From Saccharina japonica (Eukaryota; Sar; Phaeophyceae; Laminariales; Laminariaceae), in NCBI GenBank assembly GCA_008828725.1, contig MEHQ01002695.1, positions 1-64,000 of the forward strand: a DNA stretch of 64,000 bases, given 5' to 3'. Position numbers and translations under genes: made by a program. The stretch's first letter is position 1, and each line of letters opens with the position of its first letter. The notes beneath the pieces are model-generated. The model saw nothing but the letters and a program-made list of their open reading frames with translations. It made no database searches and had not been told where the DNA came from. Below are positions 34,375 through 45,700 of this stretch, in pieces.

Positions 34375-34740
34375 AACTATGCCAGGGCAGGGCCGGTATA
34401 GCGAACAAAAACAAAAACACAAAATAATAACTGGGCCACGATCCACACGCTATAACGCGATCCATTGATCAGGTAAATTGACACACTATAATATGCCGGC
34501 ATCCACGCGGAGCCCTTGTAGCAGACAAACACAATACAAAACAAAAAAACGGGGCCGGCCACGACGAACAGGTACGAACGCAGTCATCCACGTACGAACC
34601 GACCCACCCACACCGACCCACCGACGAACGTACGCACCAACCGATCGACACACTCACCAATCGATCCATCCACCCACTACAACAGCCCACTACAACAGTA
34701 GTGTGAATACACAGCAGCACAGTACGCACAGCAGTAGTAC
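34375..34740. repeat. Dispersed repeat H, copy 2
   Basis: See 5470-5985: GCAGGGCCGGTATAGCG, CCGGCATCCACGCGGAGCCC and ACGTACGAACCGACCCACCC. Confidence 0.6.
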
Positions 34741-34744
34741 AGAC

Positions 34745-34747
<3 letters not shown>

Positions 34748-34819
<72 letters not shown>
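34748..34819. repeat. GTA microsatellite
   Basis: About 24 uninterrupted GTA units directly after repeat H; GTT units follow. Confidence 0.97.
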
Positions 34820-35070
34820 TGTTGTTGTAGTAGTAGTTAGATATCCTTCATATTGGAAGAGTAGATAGTAATATTGTTTGTTTATTACATCTTTGTTGTA
34901 CTCGTACGAACTTCAACTGAAAACTCCTCATGACGATTGCCTCGCAAATTATTTGGCTGTTCGACAACGGCTTATTGTAAAAATCGAGTATTAATACGTA
35001 GTAACTACCAGGGTTCATATTAATAGTACCATCACGAAGCCCACACCAACACTACAAATAACACATACTA

Positions 35071-35319
35071 GAACAAACATTCTCCGCAGCTCGCAAAGTT
35101 GAGTGTCTACTATTCAATCGGTTGAACTCACAGCTGACGTATTTATAAAAAAGTAAAAACGTGAAAAAGTACCGCTGTGAAGTTGAACGAGAAGGCAAAT
35201 TGCCTCGCGCGAAAATTAATTGTTGAACGTATTTTCAAGTTAAATTGATTAAAAAACAATACCTGGTATGTTTTTCCGCCTACCGTATTATATTTTCTAC
35301 ATCCCGAAGGAGAAGAACG

Positions 35320-35352
<33 letters not shown>

Positions 35353-36370
35353 ATAGAAACATACGAAACAGCAGTACGAAATAGCAGCAGCACAGCAGCA
35401 GCAGCACAGGAGTACACGCATACATACGCCCAACTATGCCGCTGCTACTACTCTATCTACTTCAAAGTAGTACTGCTGCTGCCGCTGCTGCTGCTGCAGC
35501 AGCAGCTGCTCTGCTGTGGGATACTACTCGTGTTCCTTTTTCGTTCTTGTGTTTTTACTGTACTGTAGATGCTTCTGGAAGTCCTCACCTGGCGTGTGGC
35601 TTACGTCGCGTGTGCTCGCGGGTAGATGTCAGTTGGGCTGTTTGCATAATACGTCAGTACAATACACATACATACATAGAACAAACATTCTCCGCAGCTC
35701 GCAAAGTTGAGTATATACTATTCAATCGGTTGAACTCACAGCTGACATATTTATAAAAAAGTAAAAAAGTGAAAAAGTACCGCTTTGAAGTTTAATTGTT
35801 GAACGTATTTTCAAAACAAATTGATTAAAAAACAATACCTGGTATGTTTTTCCGCCTGCCTACCGTAGTTTATTTTCTACATCCCGAAGGAGAAGGAACG
35901 GCACCAGCAGCAGCAGCAGCAATAGCAACATACGAAACAGCAGTACGAAATAACAGCAGCACAGCAGCAGCAGCACAGGAGTACACACATACATACGCCC
36001 AACTATGCCGCTGCTACTACTCTATCTACTACAGTAGTACGGCTGCTGCCGCTGCTGCTGCTGCTCTGCTGTGGGTTACTACTCGTGTTCCTTTTTCGTT
36101 CTTGTGTTTTTAGACGCTTCTGGAAGTCCTCACCTGGTGTGTGCCTTACGTCGCGTTCGCTCGCGGGTAGATGTCAGTTGGGCTGTTTGCATAATACGTC
36201 AGTACAATACACATACATAGAACAAACAATTCTCCGCAGCTCGCAAAGTTGAGTATCTACTATTCAAACGGTTGAACTCACAGCTGACGTGTTTAAAAAA
36301 AAGTAAAAAGTGAAAAAGTACCGGTGTGAAGTTGAACGAGAAGGCAAATTGCCTCTCGCGAAAACTATTT
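35071..36370. repeat. Tandem array, three units of about 540-610 bp
   Basis: GAACAAACATTCTCCGCAGC starts at 35071 and 35679, and as GAACAAACAATTCTCCGCAG at 36220 (third unit partial). Each full unit includes AAAAACAATACCTGGTATG, a CAG run of differing length (35323-35352 in the first), a CTG run and TTCTTGTGTTTTTA. Length differences lie mainly in the triplet runs. Confidence 0.88.
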
Positions 36371-36690
36371 GTTGAACAAAGAGCTGTGTATCAGTTGGTC
36401 TGTACGGACAAAGAGCATCGAGCAACTACGGACCTCTAATCGTGAAAGAATAGGTAGGTCTATAGATACGAGTAGGGTGGAGACTGCAGATGTTTGCACT
36501 CGTACGTACATTGCTTTTTTTATGACGTGTTCCCTCTGATTTTGTGGAAGTCAAACTCTGTATCGACCATTCACTCAGTCAAACTCAAAACTGACCATTT
36601 GAAAACAAATCATACCAAATCGGTCGTATATCCCCTGGTACATCGAAAACATAAAGAAACACACACTACACACCCGGTCCAAACACGCGA

Positions 36691-36847
36691 CATGGCAAGG
36701 ATTGACGTCGTGGATGTGGACGATGCAGGCGGCTCTGGTTCGGCGCCTCAAGCAGAGCTCAAGCAACCACAACAGTTGCTGCATATCGGTTGTGGGATAA
36801 ACAAATCCACCAGTATACGTACACGAAGGAGACTCAGACTACAGTAG
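36691..36847 (+). other. Short acidic frame, DVVDVDDAGG-like
   Basis: 51 codons from an ATG; the first dozen residues mirror those at 16681. SINE D follows at 36861. No family recognised. Confidence 0.3.
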
Positions 36848-36860
36848 CTACGTTACAAGG

Positions 36861-36955
36861 CGGTCGCCCCGGTGGTCTAGCGGGTAACCACGAAGAACGC
36901 TAAGGTTGAAGTCAGGGGTTTGAGTGTCCGTCGAGAGCGGCTACTGTAGCCGGAC
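36861..36955 (+). mobile_element. SINE D head fragment
   Basis: GGTCGCCCCGGTGGTCTAGC with A-box-like TGGTCTAGCGGG, B-box-like GGGTTTGAGTGTC, then CGTCGAGAGCGG, as in the complete copy at 17219. The body is missing. Confidence 0.75.
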
Positions 36956-37444
36956 CGCAAGCCAATGCTCGTGGCCGCAGCAACTCAGAGCACAGCAACC
37001 AGCGAGCAGCTTCTTGTTTTCATATGTTGTGCAGCACATGATCAATTGCGAGCTGGGCTCCACCGCACCGGAGTGCTGCGCTCCAACCCCGCCTGGCGCT
37101 CAACCTTTAACGTTCAGCACATGATATGCCACGGCAAGTTGGTGCCGCCGGACTGCAGCAGCATCAGCAGCCCGGCGGAGGATTGATTGAGTGCTCGTGG
37201 ATAACCGACGAGCTGTGGTGGGGCTCGATGATGGGCATGCAGTTCGAGAAGCATGCCTGATCAACAGCACGCAAGATATCGTCGCAGAGCATGCCTTAGT
37301 ATCGACTGGCTGGCTGCATTCCACCGCCGTCCGTCAACACCGCCATACTCCAGCTCCCGTGTTTGAGCCTCCGTGCTCTCGACGGCGGTCGGTGTGGTTT
37401 TACGAGTGCCAGCCTTGTTTGGCTACTGTCGGGGGCCTTCGGTT

Positions 37445-37625
37445 TTCCTATCGACTTGTGTGCAAACACTCTACTAAACCGTTATTTTTCCCCGTCGACA
37501 TCCAGCACACCCAATATCCCTGCTGATTCTTCATCCAAATAATGAAAAGATACGAGTCATGTGATCACACCAAAACGACACCTGAGAGTACGTGGACAAT
37601 GGAAAGCCATGCCGTCCGATACGAC
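37445..37625 (-). mobile_element. LINE A tail, diverged copy
   Basis: CTACTAAACCGTTATTTTTC, CCCGTCGACATCCAGCACAC, CTGATTCTTCATCC and GTGATCACACCAAAACGAC on the plus strand. Confidence 0.65.
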
Positions 37626-38614
37626 AAGCGCAACATACACGCGCCATCAACCCAACTACTGTACATTAAAAACGGAGAAAAACGAACGACGAAGAACCAA
37701 AGGAAAAAAAAACGTACAATGGCACAATTAAACAAATACTATAAAAATAGTATACGTATGTGAATGGTATGATTGAAAAAAGAGATTCACATCGTCAGAT
37801 GGCAAATGGAATACTGTGTACCTATATAGTAAGAACAATAATAAACATCTACCCTAAAAGCCAGGGGCGGCCGGGGGGTTGGATACGATACATCAAACTA
37901 CCCCCCTTCCCCTCCTCTGGATAGAACGAAAAAAAATCGTCTTGCGCCGTATTGTTTTGGCGTGTGGGTCCGTTGTGGTGTGTGTGCTTCGTGTAACATA
38001 ACCGTACATTAGCCTATACCCGCACATCAAGTAACACCCGATTTTCCTATGAGTAGTTGAGAATTGCCTTTCCGATGAGAATGGCATTTTGCCTTTTGGC
38101 ACACAAAAAAACTCCAAATTTTGGTTCGCCGTGGTCTGTCATCCTGTCGAGCTCTACAAGCAAGGCGGTACGAGTACGTGTACATGCGAGTACTCGTGTA
38201 CTCGTACGAACTCGAACTCGTACGAACTCGTACTCGTATACACGAGTAGTTCTTTCTGGACGACGCATCCTCCACGACACCAAGCCGGCGAGAGCGTACC
38301 GTAGCGGGCTGCCGGCAGTCCGCCGGCGCCCCGCTAGTAAAATCCAATACCGCTCGCCCGTGTGATACTCTAGGTACACCTCTCAAGCCTCTGTGCTCCC
38401 ATCGGTTGCTGTGTTGTGTTGTGGCGTTCTGCGTCGGTAGAATGCTCGGTGTGTGTAGGCGAATGAAACTGAGAGCCAGAAGTCGCCGTATCTTTTGATC
38501 AAAAACGTACTTCTCTAACAGGGGCGGCCGGGGATTTGGATACCATACACCTAACCCCCCCCCCCTCCCGGAGGGCTCGAAAATTAGTTTTTTAACAACA
38601 TTTCTTTTTCAGTG
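37626..38614. other. No gene recognised; two transposon-end-like motifs
   Basis: CAGGGGCGGCCGGGG followed by TTGGATAC occurs at about 37861 and 38519 in the same orientation and resembles hAT ends, but no inverted partner was found. A lone end of the 30428 element is at 38038-38085, and GTACTCGTACGAACTCG-like repeats lie near 38190-38250. Confidence 0.45.
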
Positions 38615-39175
38615 TATCCAGCGTGTGTCGGTGTACGTATCACATGTGATTTATGTGACAGAGTACCGGAGAGGCGCAAACCCTCACATCGAGTCAAATA
38701 GCGTAACATGACACCACACATGCATCCCTCGTGCGACATGTTTTACCTTGAATGCTTGTTCTGCGTTGCCACGATGTAATATGTGAGTTTCGAACACTGT
38801 TCGCGATGTCGCCGACAGTGACGTACACGACGTGTGTACAGAAGCATGTGGGACTTGTGTGGGAAGGAAAGCTGCCAATGACACCAGGCAGGGTCAGCAG
38901 TTGGTTTCGCTGATCGATTATCGTTGCAAGGGTATTCACAGGTGTCGAAGATACCTACCTAAGAAGGAAGGAACCTGCATGTTGATCCGACCAAGCTTGT
39001 CGATCGAATACAATGTGCCGAAGCAAGAAAAGAACGCACTCGACATTCCATGCCAAGCCTGCCGATCCCATGACTCTTCGGGGCCTTCTGATCCACCTTC
39101 GAGCGAGCTCATAGCTCCTTTGTTCCGCTCACTACTGCTGCAGTCGCTGTCACTACGCAGTTGCGGCCTACTCGT
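38615..39175 (+). repeat. Repeat J, copy 2, with Cys-rich frame
   Basis: The plus-strand frame from 38832 includes CTEACGTCVGRKAANDTRQG and YRCKGIHRCRRYLPK, then SHDSSGPSDPPSSELI. It is the inverted match of 18540-19078. Relative to copy 1 the upstream frame is shifted near 38830, so at least one copy is degraded. Confidence 0.65.
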
Positions 39176-39589
39176 ATAGGTCGCAGCGCCGTATTGTAGT
39201 ACTACTATGGAAGGCCTTGTATCAAGCAGGGGACGATTCTCTACCGTCCCCTGTGTTCAATGGAGGGAGGGAACGGTGTTCAGTTAGGGTTAGTGTTCAG
39301 TTATATATCGTTATTGTACAGGCGTAGAGGGAGAGGACGGTCTCAGGTACCCCCCCCCCTGTCAAAAGTTCAAAGTTGAAAAATTCGACGTGAGGTGTCG
39401 GAAAAATATTTTTCGACCACCCTCGTCTCTAAAGTACTTTTTTGCCGTTTTTTCAAAACATTATATTACCGCAAATCCTCCCTTCGGGAGAATTTTTAGA
39501 GAAGTAAAAATAAGAAACAAAAACGCAAACACTCTCACCAAAATTGTACGAGTACTCCGAGTACTCTGTTTATTGTGTTATCTCGCGAT

Positions 39590-40070
39590 GTTTCAGACAA
39601 CAGTGGTGTACAGGACATGTACAGCAGCAGATAGGCAGGCGAAGGGTCAATGGCACCAGGCGCGGCCAGTGGTTTATTTACCTAGTGAATTTTCGCCGCA
39701 AGCGTATACCCAGGTGTGGAAGCGTTATCTGGAGACTATCGATCAACATGATAAGGAAGGAACCTATATTTCGACCCACCCAAGCTCGGCGACCTGCTGT
39801 AATACAATGTGCCCAAGCGAGAAAAGAACGCACTCGACATTCCATGTCGCGATATCTCCCTCCCCGCTCTCTCCCATGAAATTCAGGCAGTGCTTATCCA
39901 GCCACGTCTGCCGATCCCACGGCTCGTCGGGGCCTTCTGGTCCACCGTCGAGCGAGCTCATACTCGTAGCTCGTTTGTCCCGCTCACTACTGCTGCAGTC
40001 GCCGCCAGTACGCAGCTGTGGCCTATTCGTCGCCGCCTAGTAGTGTCATAGTACTATGGAAGGCTCAGGA
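39590..40070 (+). repeat. Repeat J, copy 3, diverged
   Basis: Shares the order of landmarks with copy 2: a GTACA-AC-GCAG block, RQAKGQWHQARPVV in place of RKAANDTRQGQQLV, AAGGAAGGAACCT, AGAACGCACTCGACATTCCA and GGGGCCTTCTG-TCCACC. More diverged and about 150 bp longer in the middle. Confidence 0.6.
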
Positions 40071-40611
40071 GGGGGGGGGGGGTGGCTCTCTACTCCCCCC
40101 TATGTTCAGTTTTATATAGTTAATTGTACAGGCATACATGGAGGAGACGGTGTCAGGTTGTCTGGAGGGTCGAAGTTGAACAATCGGACGTGACTTGTCG
40201 AAAAACATTGATATTACCACTTATTTGATAATGTGGTTGAGAGTGACTGGAATCGAACTGATACGTCTGCATCTGTTTTCACAAAGACAGAGCCTCGACG
40301 CGCATCATTATTTCTGCCCTTACCCTAAACCGAACCGTAACAAAATCTCACACAATCAACAATTGGTTAACAGGGCTGGAAATAGGTGGTTGGTTCGTTG
40401 GACCACCGGAGGCTGATTCGTTTGAACAAAACATGTATGGGTAAACACATGTTAGGGCTGCTAGTCCGCAGCGTTTCACGACTACTAGCTAGGCTCTAGT
40501 TGGTGAAGCCGGCTAGCTGACTTTAGTCGGTATGCCGGCTGGCGGAAACGCCGCCCGGCCTCGCTGGAAGCGCCCCCGGAGGGTCCGCCGGAGCAAAACG
40601 TACGGTATTTG
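40071..40611. other. No gene recognised
   Basis: A G run at 40069-40083 and a TGGAATCGAACTGA motif near 40249 (minus-strand B-box-like) without a matching A box at tRNA spacing. Confidence 0.35.
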
Positions 40612-40870
40612 ACACCATTTTACACCACTTCTATCTTCGATCTTCTTGCTCTTGCTCCCTCTTAGTCGTAACTCAGATCATCCTGGGTCACATAGTAGGC
40701 TCTTCTCCCGCCTCCCCCCTACGGTGCATGGATTGCATTGCTTTCGCGATAAGGGTGTAGCACATTCTTCCCGCGTCGACGTGTGCCTACCTACGCAATA
40801 GTTGGTGTGGCTCTGAAATTAAACCTCCATACCGAGACTCGAACCCTCGGCATCAACTCAACTAATATAA
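40612..40870 (-). mobile_element. SINE D copy, minus strand
   Basis: Read on the minus strand: GGGTTCGAGTCTCGG (B-box-like) at about 40849, then GTCGACGCGGGAAGAATGTG, TTATCGCGAAAGCAATGC, GAAGAGCCTACTATGTGACC and ATCTGAGTTACGACTAAGAG. Confidence 0.72.
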
Positions 40871-41211
40871 CTATTAATAGTAGTGTTGGAAGTTAATCAC
40901 TATGGAATACGCTACCGGTGCTTCGGTCTCTCGGAATCGGTTCGGAGATATACGATCGAAAACATTTCCATCATTATTCGTGCGTTCCGGCGCCATATCT
41001 ATCTCGCCGAGCGTACGCAAGAGGATGAACATGCTCGCCTGTGGCTTGGGGAGGAGTTGTTCCCCCGTCTCCCTCCTTCTCCCCTATCAACAGGATAAGG
41101 CAGTGTGAGGGAGCGGCTGTTGCATTTTCCGGACTGGTTGTGTAAGTCGCGACAGAGTCACTGGGGGTGCGCACAGCAGCAGCTTTCGAAACTCGACCAA
41201 CGAAACTAGTG

Positions 41212-41217
41212 TATAAA
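41212..41217 (+). promoter_or_regulatory. Possible TATA box of the channel gene
   Basis: TATAAA lies 54 bases upstream of the first ATG. An in-frame TAG 12 bases before that ATG closes the reading frame upstream, so 41271 is the first possible start of exon 1. Spacing would put transcription start near 41240. Only the motif and its position support this. Confidence 0.35.
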
Positions 41218-41270
41218 GAATGACAAGCCGGGCGTTTTTGCAGAAAGCCGCCACCAAGTAGTTTGAGACT

Positions 41271-42744
41271 ATGTTTGCCGTTCATCGTGCTCATGGTCCA
41301 CCCGCCCTCCCCCGTCTCTATCGCGACCGTTCTACCCCAACGTCCGCAGACCGTCCTGCGGTAGGAGCATCGCTGCGCAACTCCCGTGCCTCTGACAACT
41401 CCGGCGTCATGGTGTCATCCTCCAGCAACAGCACGAATGCATCGCCGTTTGGCTCTAGTGGATGCGAGTTCGACCTTGGGAGCCCGGGAAGCATTTCGCG
41501 CCCCCAGACCCAGCCAACCGCAGATGCCCGAGGTTCCGACGCCCGGCAACAGTTTCCGCCGATGCAGTCAACCGAGGCGCGTACGCCCGAGAAGGAGGAA
41601 GAGGAGAAGAGTGCCGAGACCTTGGTTGGGGCAGCGGCGGCTCCGGTACTAGTTCAAGTCTCAGGAGAGCAATCAGCACCACCTTTATCCCCCGCCGAGT
41701 TGACGATCGGTATCGATTGGCCATTGACATCAACCTCCTTGGGCACAGCGATGACCACCGAGCAAGCAGCGGCGTCAGTTGCCGTGGTGGGGGTGGAGGC
41801 ATCGGCTTCTCTTCTGAATTCCCCGCCGCATCAAGAGAAGGACCCACAGAATAACCCAGTGATGGGGGCGCGGGTGGTTGGGGCGTTGGCACATTTGAGG
41901 GCCGAAGAGGGTTATCAAAGGGGACACAGACCGATTTTCGAATTGCCGCAACCCGAGCCCCAGTCCAATCCGGAGCCGCCAACGCCGGTGCGAGAGCCTG
42001 CTGAAGCCCGTACATCAAACGAGGCCCAACCGTCACGACTTTTGCCGACGGCTGAGGACGGTGCGGAAGCGAAGGGGCAAGATTGTAGTTCTACCACCAA
42101 TGTGACCGTCGCCATGGGAATGGGGGCGAGAGCAGAGAGGCAGGTGAGCCAACCGATCGGAGGGACCGTGACTGTAAACGGCGAAGCAAAGGAGGACGCA
42201 TGGCGTGAAAGGAGGGCTATCTCTGAGGCACCTCCCAGCTCAATAAATAACGCCTACCTAGCGAAGGCGGCAGCAAAGGAACGGGGGAAGCAACCAACGA
42301 CGACGGCTGCGACGACAAAAGCACAACCAAAGGTGGAAGAATTGTTCCATAAATGGAGGTCTAACTCCGAGGCGCCCCAGGCAAACCCTACAAGATCGGT
42401 GATGGGCGTTGTTGATCGCCTGGCGGCGGTAGTGGCGGAGGCAAAGGAAAAACGAAAGAAGAATCGCGATGCGTCCGGTGTCGGAAACATCTCGGCCAGC
42501 GCCGCCGGCAGACGAATGGGCCCCCGCGAAGGTAGCGTTCGACGGGGGTTGGTGTCAAGACTGTCGATCGGAAGACGGGGACCATTTCAACCAGATCAAC
42601 CTACAGGGGAAAAGGACGTGGAAGTGAAGATGCCGATTGATGTGGAGGCAGAAAATGAGGTCTGGGAGCGCGTGATGCAGAGACATAATGAGCTAGAGGC
42701 CGAAGAGAAGGGGGGGGACTCTCGGGTCGCCATGCCAGTGAAAG
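41271..42744 (+). CDS. Channel exon 1: long disordered N-terminus
   Basis: 491 codons rich in Ser, Pro, Ala, Glu and Thr, with no recognisable fold and several Glu/Lys-rich stretches. It looks like an intrinsically disordered cytosolic segment. It ends AAAG|GTAGGT in phase 1, matching the 2-nt start of the next exon at 44915 to form a Gly codon. The ATG at 41271 is the first after an in-frame stop. Whether this segment always belongs to the channel mRNA rests on the phase match only, across a 2.2-kb intron. Confidence 0.65.
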
Positions 42745-45700
42745 GTAGGTATACGACCAAAAAACGACGAATGAACCTATGGGTGTTACAAATTCGGTGC
42801 TGTGACCTGGATTCGTCCTGCGTGGCCTAACATATGCGTATGGACACACAGGTAAAAATCCCGACGCCAACGCCAGCAGGGACACCGCTTGATTAAATAC
42901 AACAGCGTCGTTGTCGCTTTCGGGAGCTGTCCGCTGTAGGGTGGTACAACCACCGTTCTCCCCTGAGGCATGATACGGTAGGGTTGCTTGTCGTAAATGC
43001 CAATCGTTTGGTCCCTCAAGCGTTGAAGCTGCCCCTACCGAGTCTACTTGCCTTACTGTCGCATTCCAACCTACCGTCAATGTGAAGGTTTATCAGGTGT
43101 GCAGCCGTTTCGTCGTGGGTGTAGCCTTCCCTCTTACGACCTCGCGTCCCCGCCTGGAAACTGCGGAAACCCGTGCCGCGCGTACCGCGACATCCCTTCT
43201 AGAGCTGCTGTGATGTATGTGTGCACACAATGCATTCTGCTTGCAATGGTTGACCAGTTGACATCGGTATATATTGTTAATTCACGAATACTTGCATTTT
43301 TATTTTGAGTCCGACGTATGCTCGCTGCTGCTTTGGTTCCATATGCAGATTCAGCCGGGGAGACGGGAAACGAGGATCAAGCGTATACTCTCCCCCCAGG
43401 TACTCCGACACGAACAGCACTGCACCGCCGTCAATTTAACCATGTAATCGGAATAACTCACCGCTATATTGCAGCATGCGGAACTGTCAATCATATGCAT
43501 TAGTTGTATTCCAAGCAACTCACCGTCTTGCACGAGCTGCGCCAGCCATTCTACCACCGGGTGCTTCGATTGCTACGATGTTGACGGTAACAACTGATTC
43601 ACAGTTTAATATAGTGTAACCGGTTGATGACGCGCGGGCTTATTTTGTGCAGCAGCAACAGCACGAACCTCGGCAACGAGCCACACGTTTGCACCGGAAT
43701 AGACAGACCCACCCACCCGCCCACCCATCCCCATCCCCGGCAACGACACATCTTGTGACCTACTTTCCACGCCCGTCACGGCACACCGTGCATCTGAAGA
43801 GGTAATGTGCTAACGCCTGACACCAATAGGGCAGCATGGTGCGCCTGACTCTGCCGTGGTAATGCCCTCCTTACGTTCGACTTATGAGTTAGCCCACACC
43901 AACGCCTGCCTCCTTGGCCGTAACGTACAGTGATCGAGTGTGTTACACCGTGAAAATGGGCTAACACCCGACATGTCAAAGCTTATACAACCAAGATATA
44001 AGGAACCCGGAAAGGAGAACTGCGAGGAAGGTTGAAGCATGTAACGTAAACCAGGAAAGCGAGCCAGAGAGAGGGATGTCCTATTGGGGTGCACCTCGAC
44101 TTAGAATTGCAGGAGCGAGGGGCTATGAGACACGGAATTTCTACCATTTTCCAATATTTCTTACGTCAAGCGAAGGGTTCAGAATGGGAGTACAGACAGG
44201 CGTTTAGCTCGACGGCAGGGAAATTGACCTGGTCATTTCGTTTTCTTGAGATGCACAATTTTTCTCACACGTGGGCTAATTTGATGTGTTTCGGGTCTTG
44301 GGAGTGTAGGGCTTGCTTGCGATACATCCTTCATGACCACACACTTCGAGACACGATCTTCCCTCAAGCACAGTCGGAGAAAAACACCCCCCTCTGCCTG
44401 GTACGTATATAAATGTATCACCTCGTGAGCAATCTGGTGCGAGCAACGGTAGGCTATACAAACATAATTCGAACCGGCCTGATGAATATAACTGAACGTT
44501 ATGCATTTGCCTGTCCCTCGAGGGGTATCGAAAGCGCCGGCTACCAAAACCCCCACTTAAAAGGGGGCCGTGCCTCAGCGTATTAGACCGCCGTCCGTAG
44601 CAATCCGCGGCGCTCCCCCCCCTTCCTCTCGACATGCAAACGACGGACCAACACCAACTACCACCAGTCACCCCCGCCTCACGGCTCACGCATCATTCTA
44701 GTGATATTCACTGTACACGGCGCCCTCGCGGATGATTCAGCTTTAAACGTGGTTTACAAAACCGTAACCTAGAGTGTACTGCTGAATGCCGAGCTCCGCC
44801 CAGCTCCCCCCCTATATTCCCCCCACTGCCACTATACCCCTTCTACCTATCCTCCCATGCACCCGCACATCTATACGCGCACTTCCTGGTTTGAATTCGT
44901 GTATGTGATTAAAGGCATGAAGACCCTTGTAGAGGCGGTCTACAGCGGCGATCCCGGCGCGGTGGGAGCGGTGGTGGGCATCCTCGGGCATAGTCAGGCG
45001 GCCAAACAGCTATCGGCCTTGCTCATTAACGACAGCTACCAGCTGGAGACCGTCGTCATGTCGGCGGCCCGTGGGGGAGACATAAAGATGTTCCACGCCG
45101 TTCTTCGATCCCTCCGGCAGACGCTGACCGAGTCGCAGGTAATCCGTATGGGGAATTGAGGCATATATGTCGGTGTCACGGCGAGGGAGAAGCGGAGGGA
45201 ACAGGTGTCGTTGAGTGTGATGAACGTTCAACAGCGGGCATTCGAAGGGTGGGTAGCGTCTCGTGGCTGTGGGAGGGGTGTCGGAAGAGCTCTATATTAC
45301 TCGTTGGTTCCTAAAGGGTTGTTGTCTTTCGTTTCCCATCGTTCATGCCATGTGGCGTTCACTCGGGACAGGAGCAGACGTACTGGACGACGGAACGACC
45401 CTAATACTGGGTCCGTTCCCTGATTTTGTTCATTGGGCCGTTTCGAGTGAACGGCTCGTGTTCCACAGCAGTCCATACACCGATTTCCGTTAACGTCTTC
45501 GATGTAAGCTGTGCTCGGCTTTGATACAGATCCAGTATGCCGGCTGTGAGTGTGTCAAAACTGGCCGATGGCCATATATACACGCAAAGCGAAAAGTTAG
45601 CCTGCGGGTCTTCTACATTTCCCGTGAAGGTTTTCAACGGAAGCCGTTCTCGATGTTTCCAGGATAATGCTTCGTTGCTTTGTTGAACCAACCATTTCGG

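Noticed and set aside
37861-38600. hAT element bounded by CAGGGGCGGCCGGGG at 37861 and 38519
   Set aside because: The two motifs are in the same orientation and no inverted partner or TSD was found, so they cannot be two ends of one element.
40230-40300. tRNA gene suggested by GGAATCGAACTG
   Set aside because: The 5' acceptor complement and A box are absent upstream on the minus strand.
41455-42115. Frames on the minus strand and in a second plus frame over exon 1
   Set aside because: Shadows of the high-GC exon 1 frame, without motifs or splice support.
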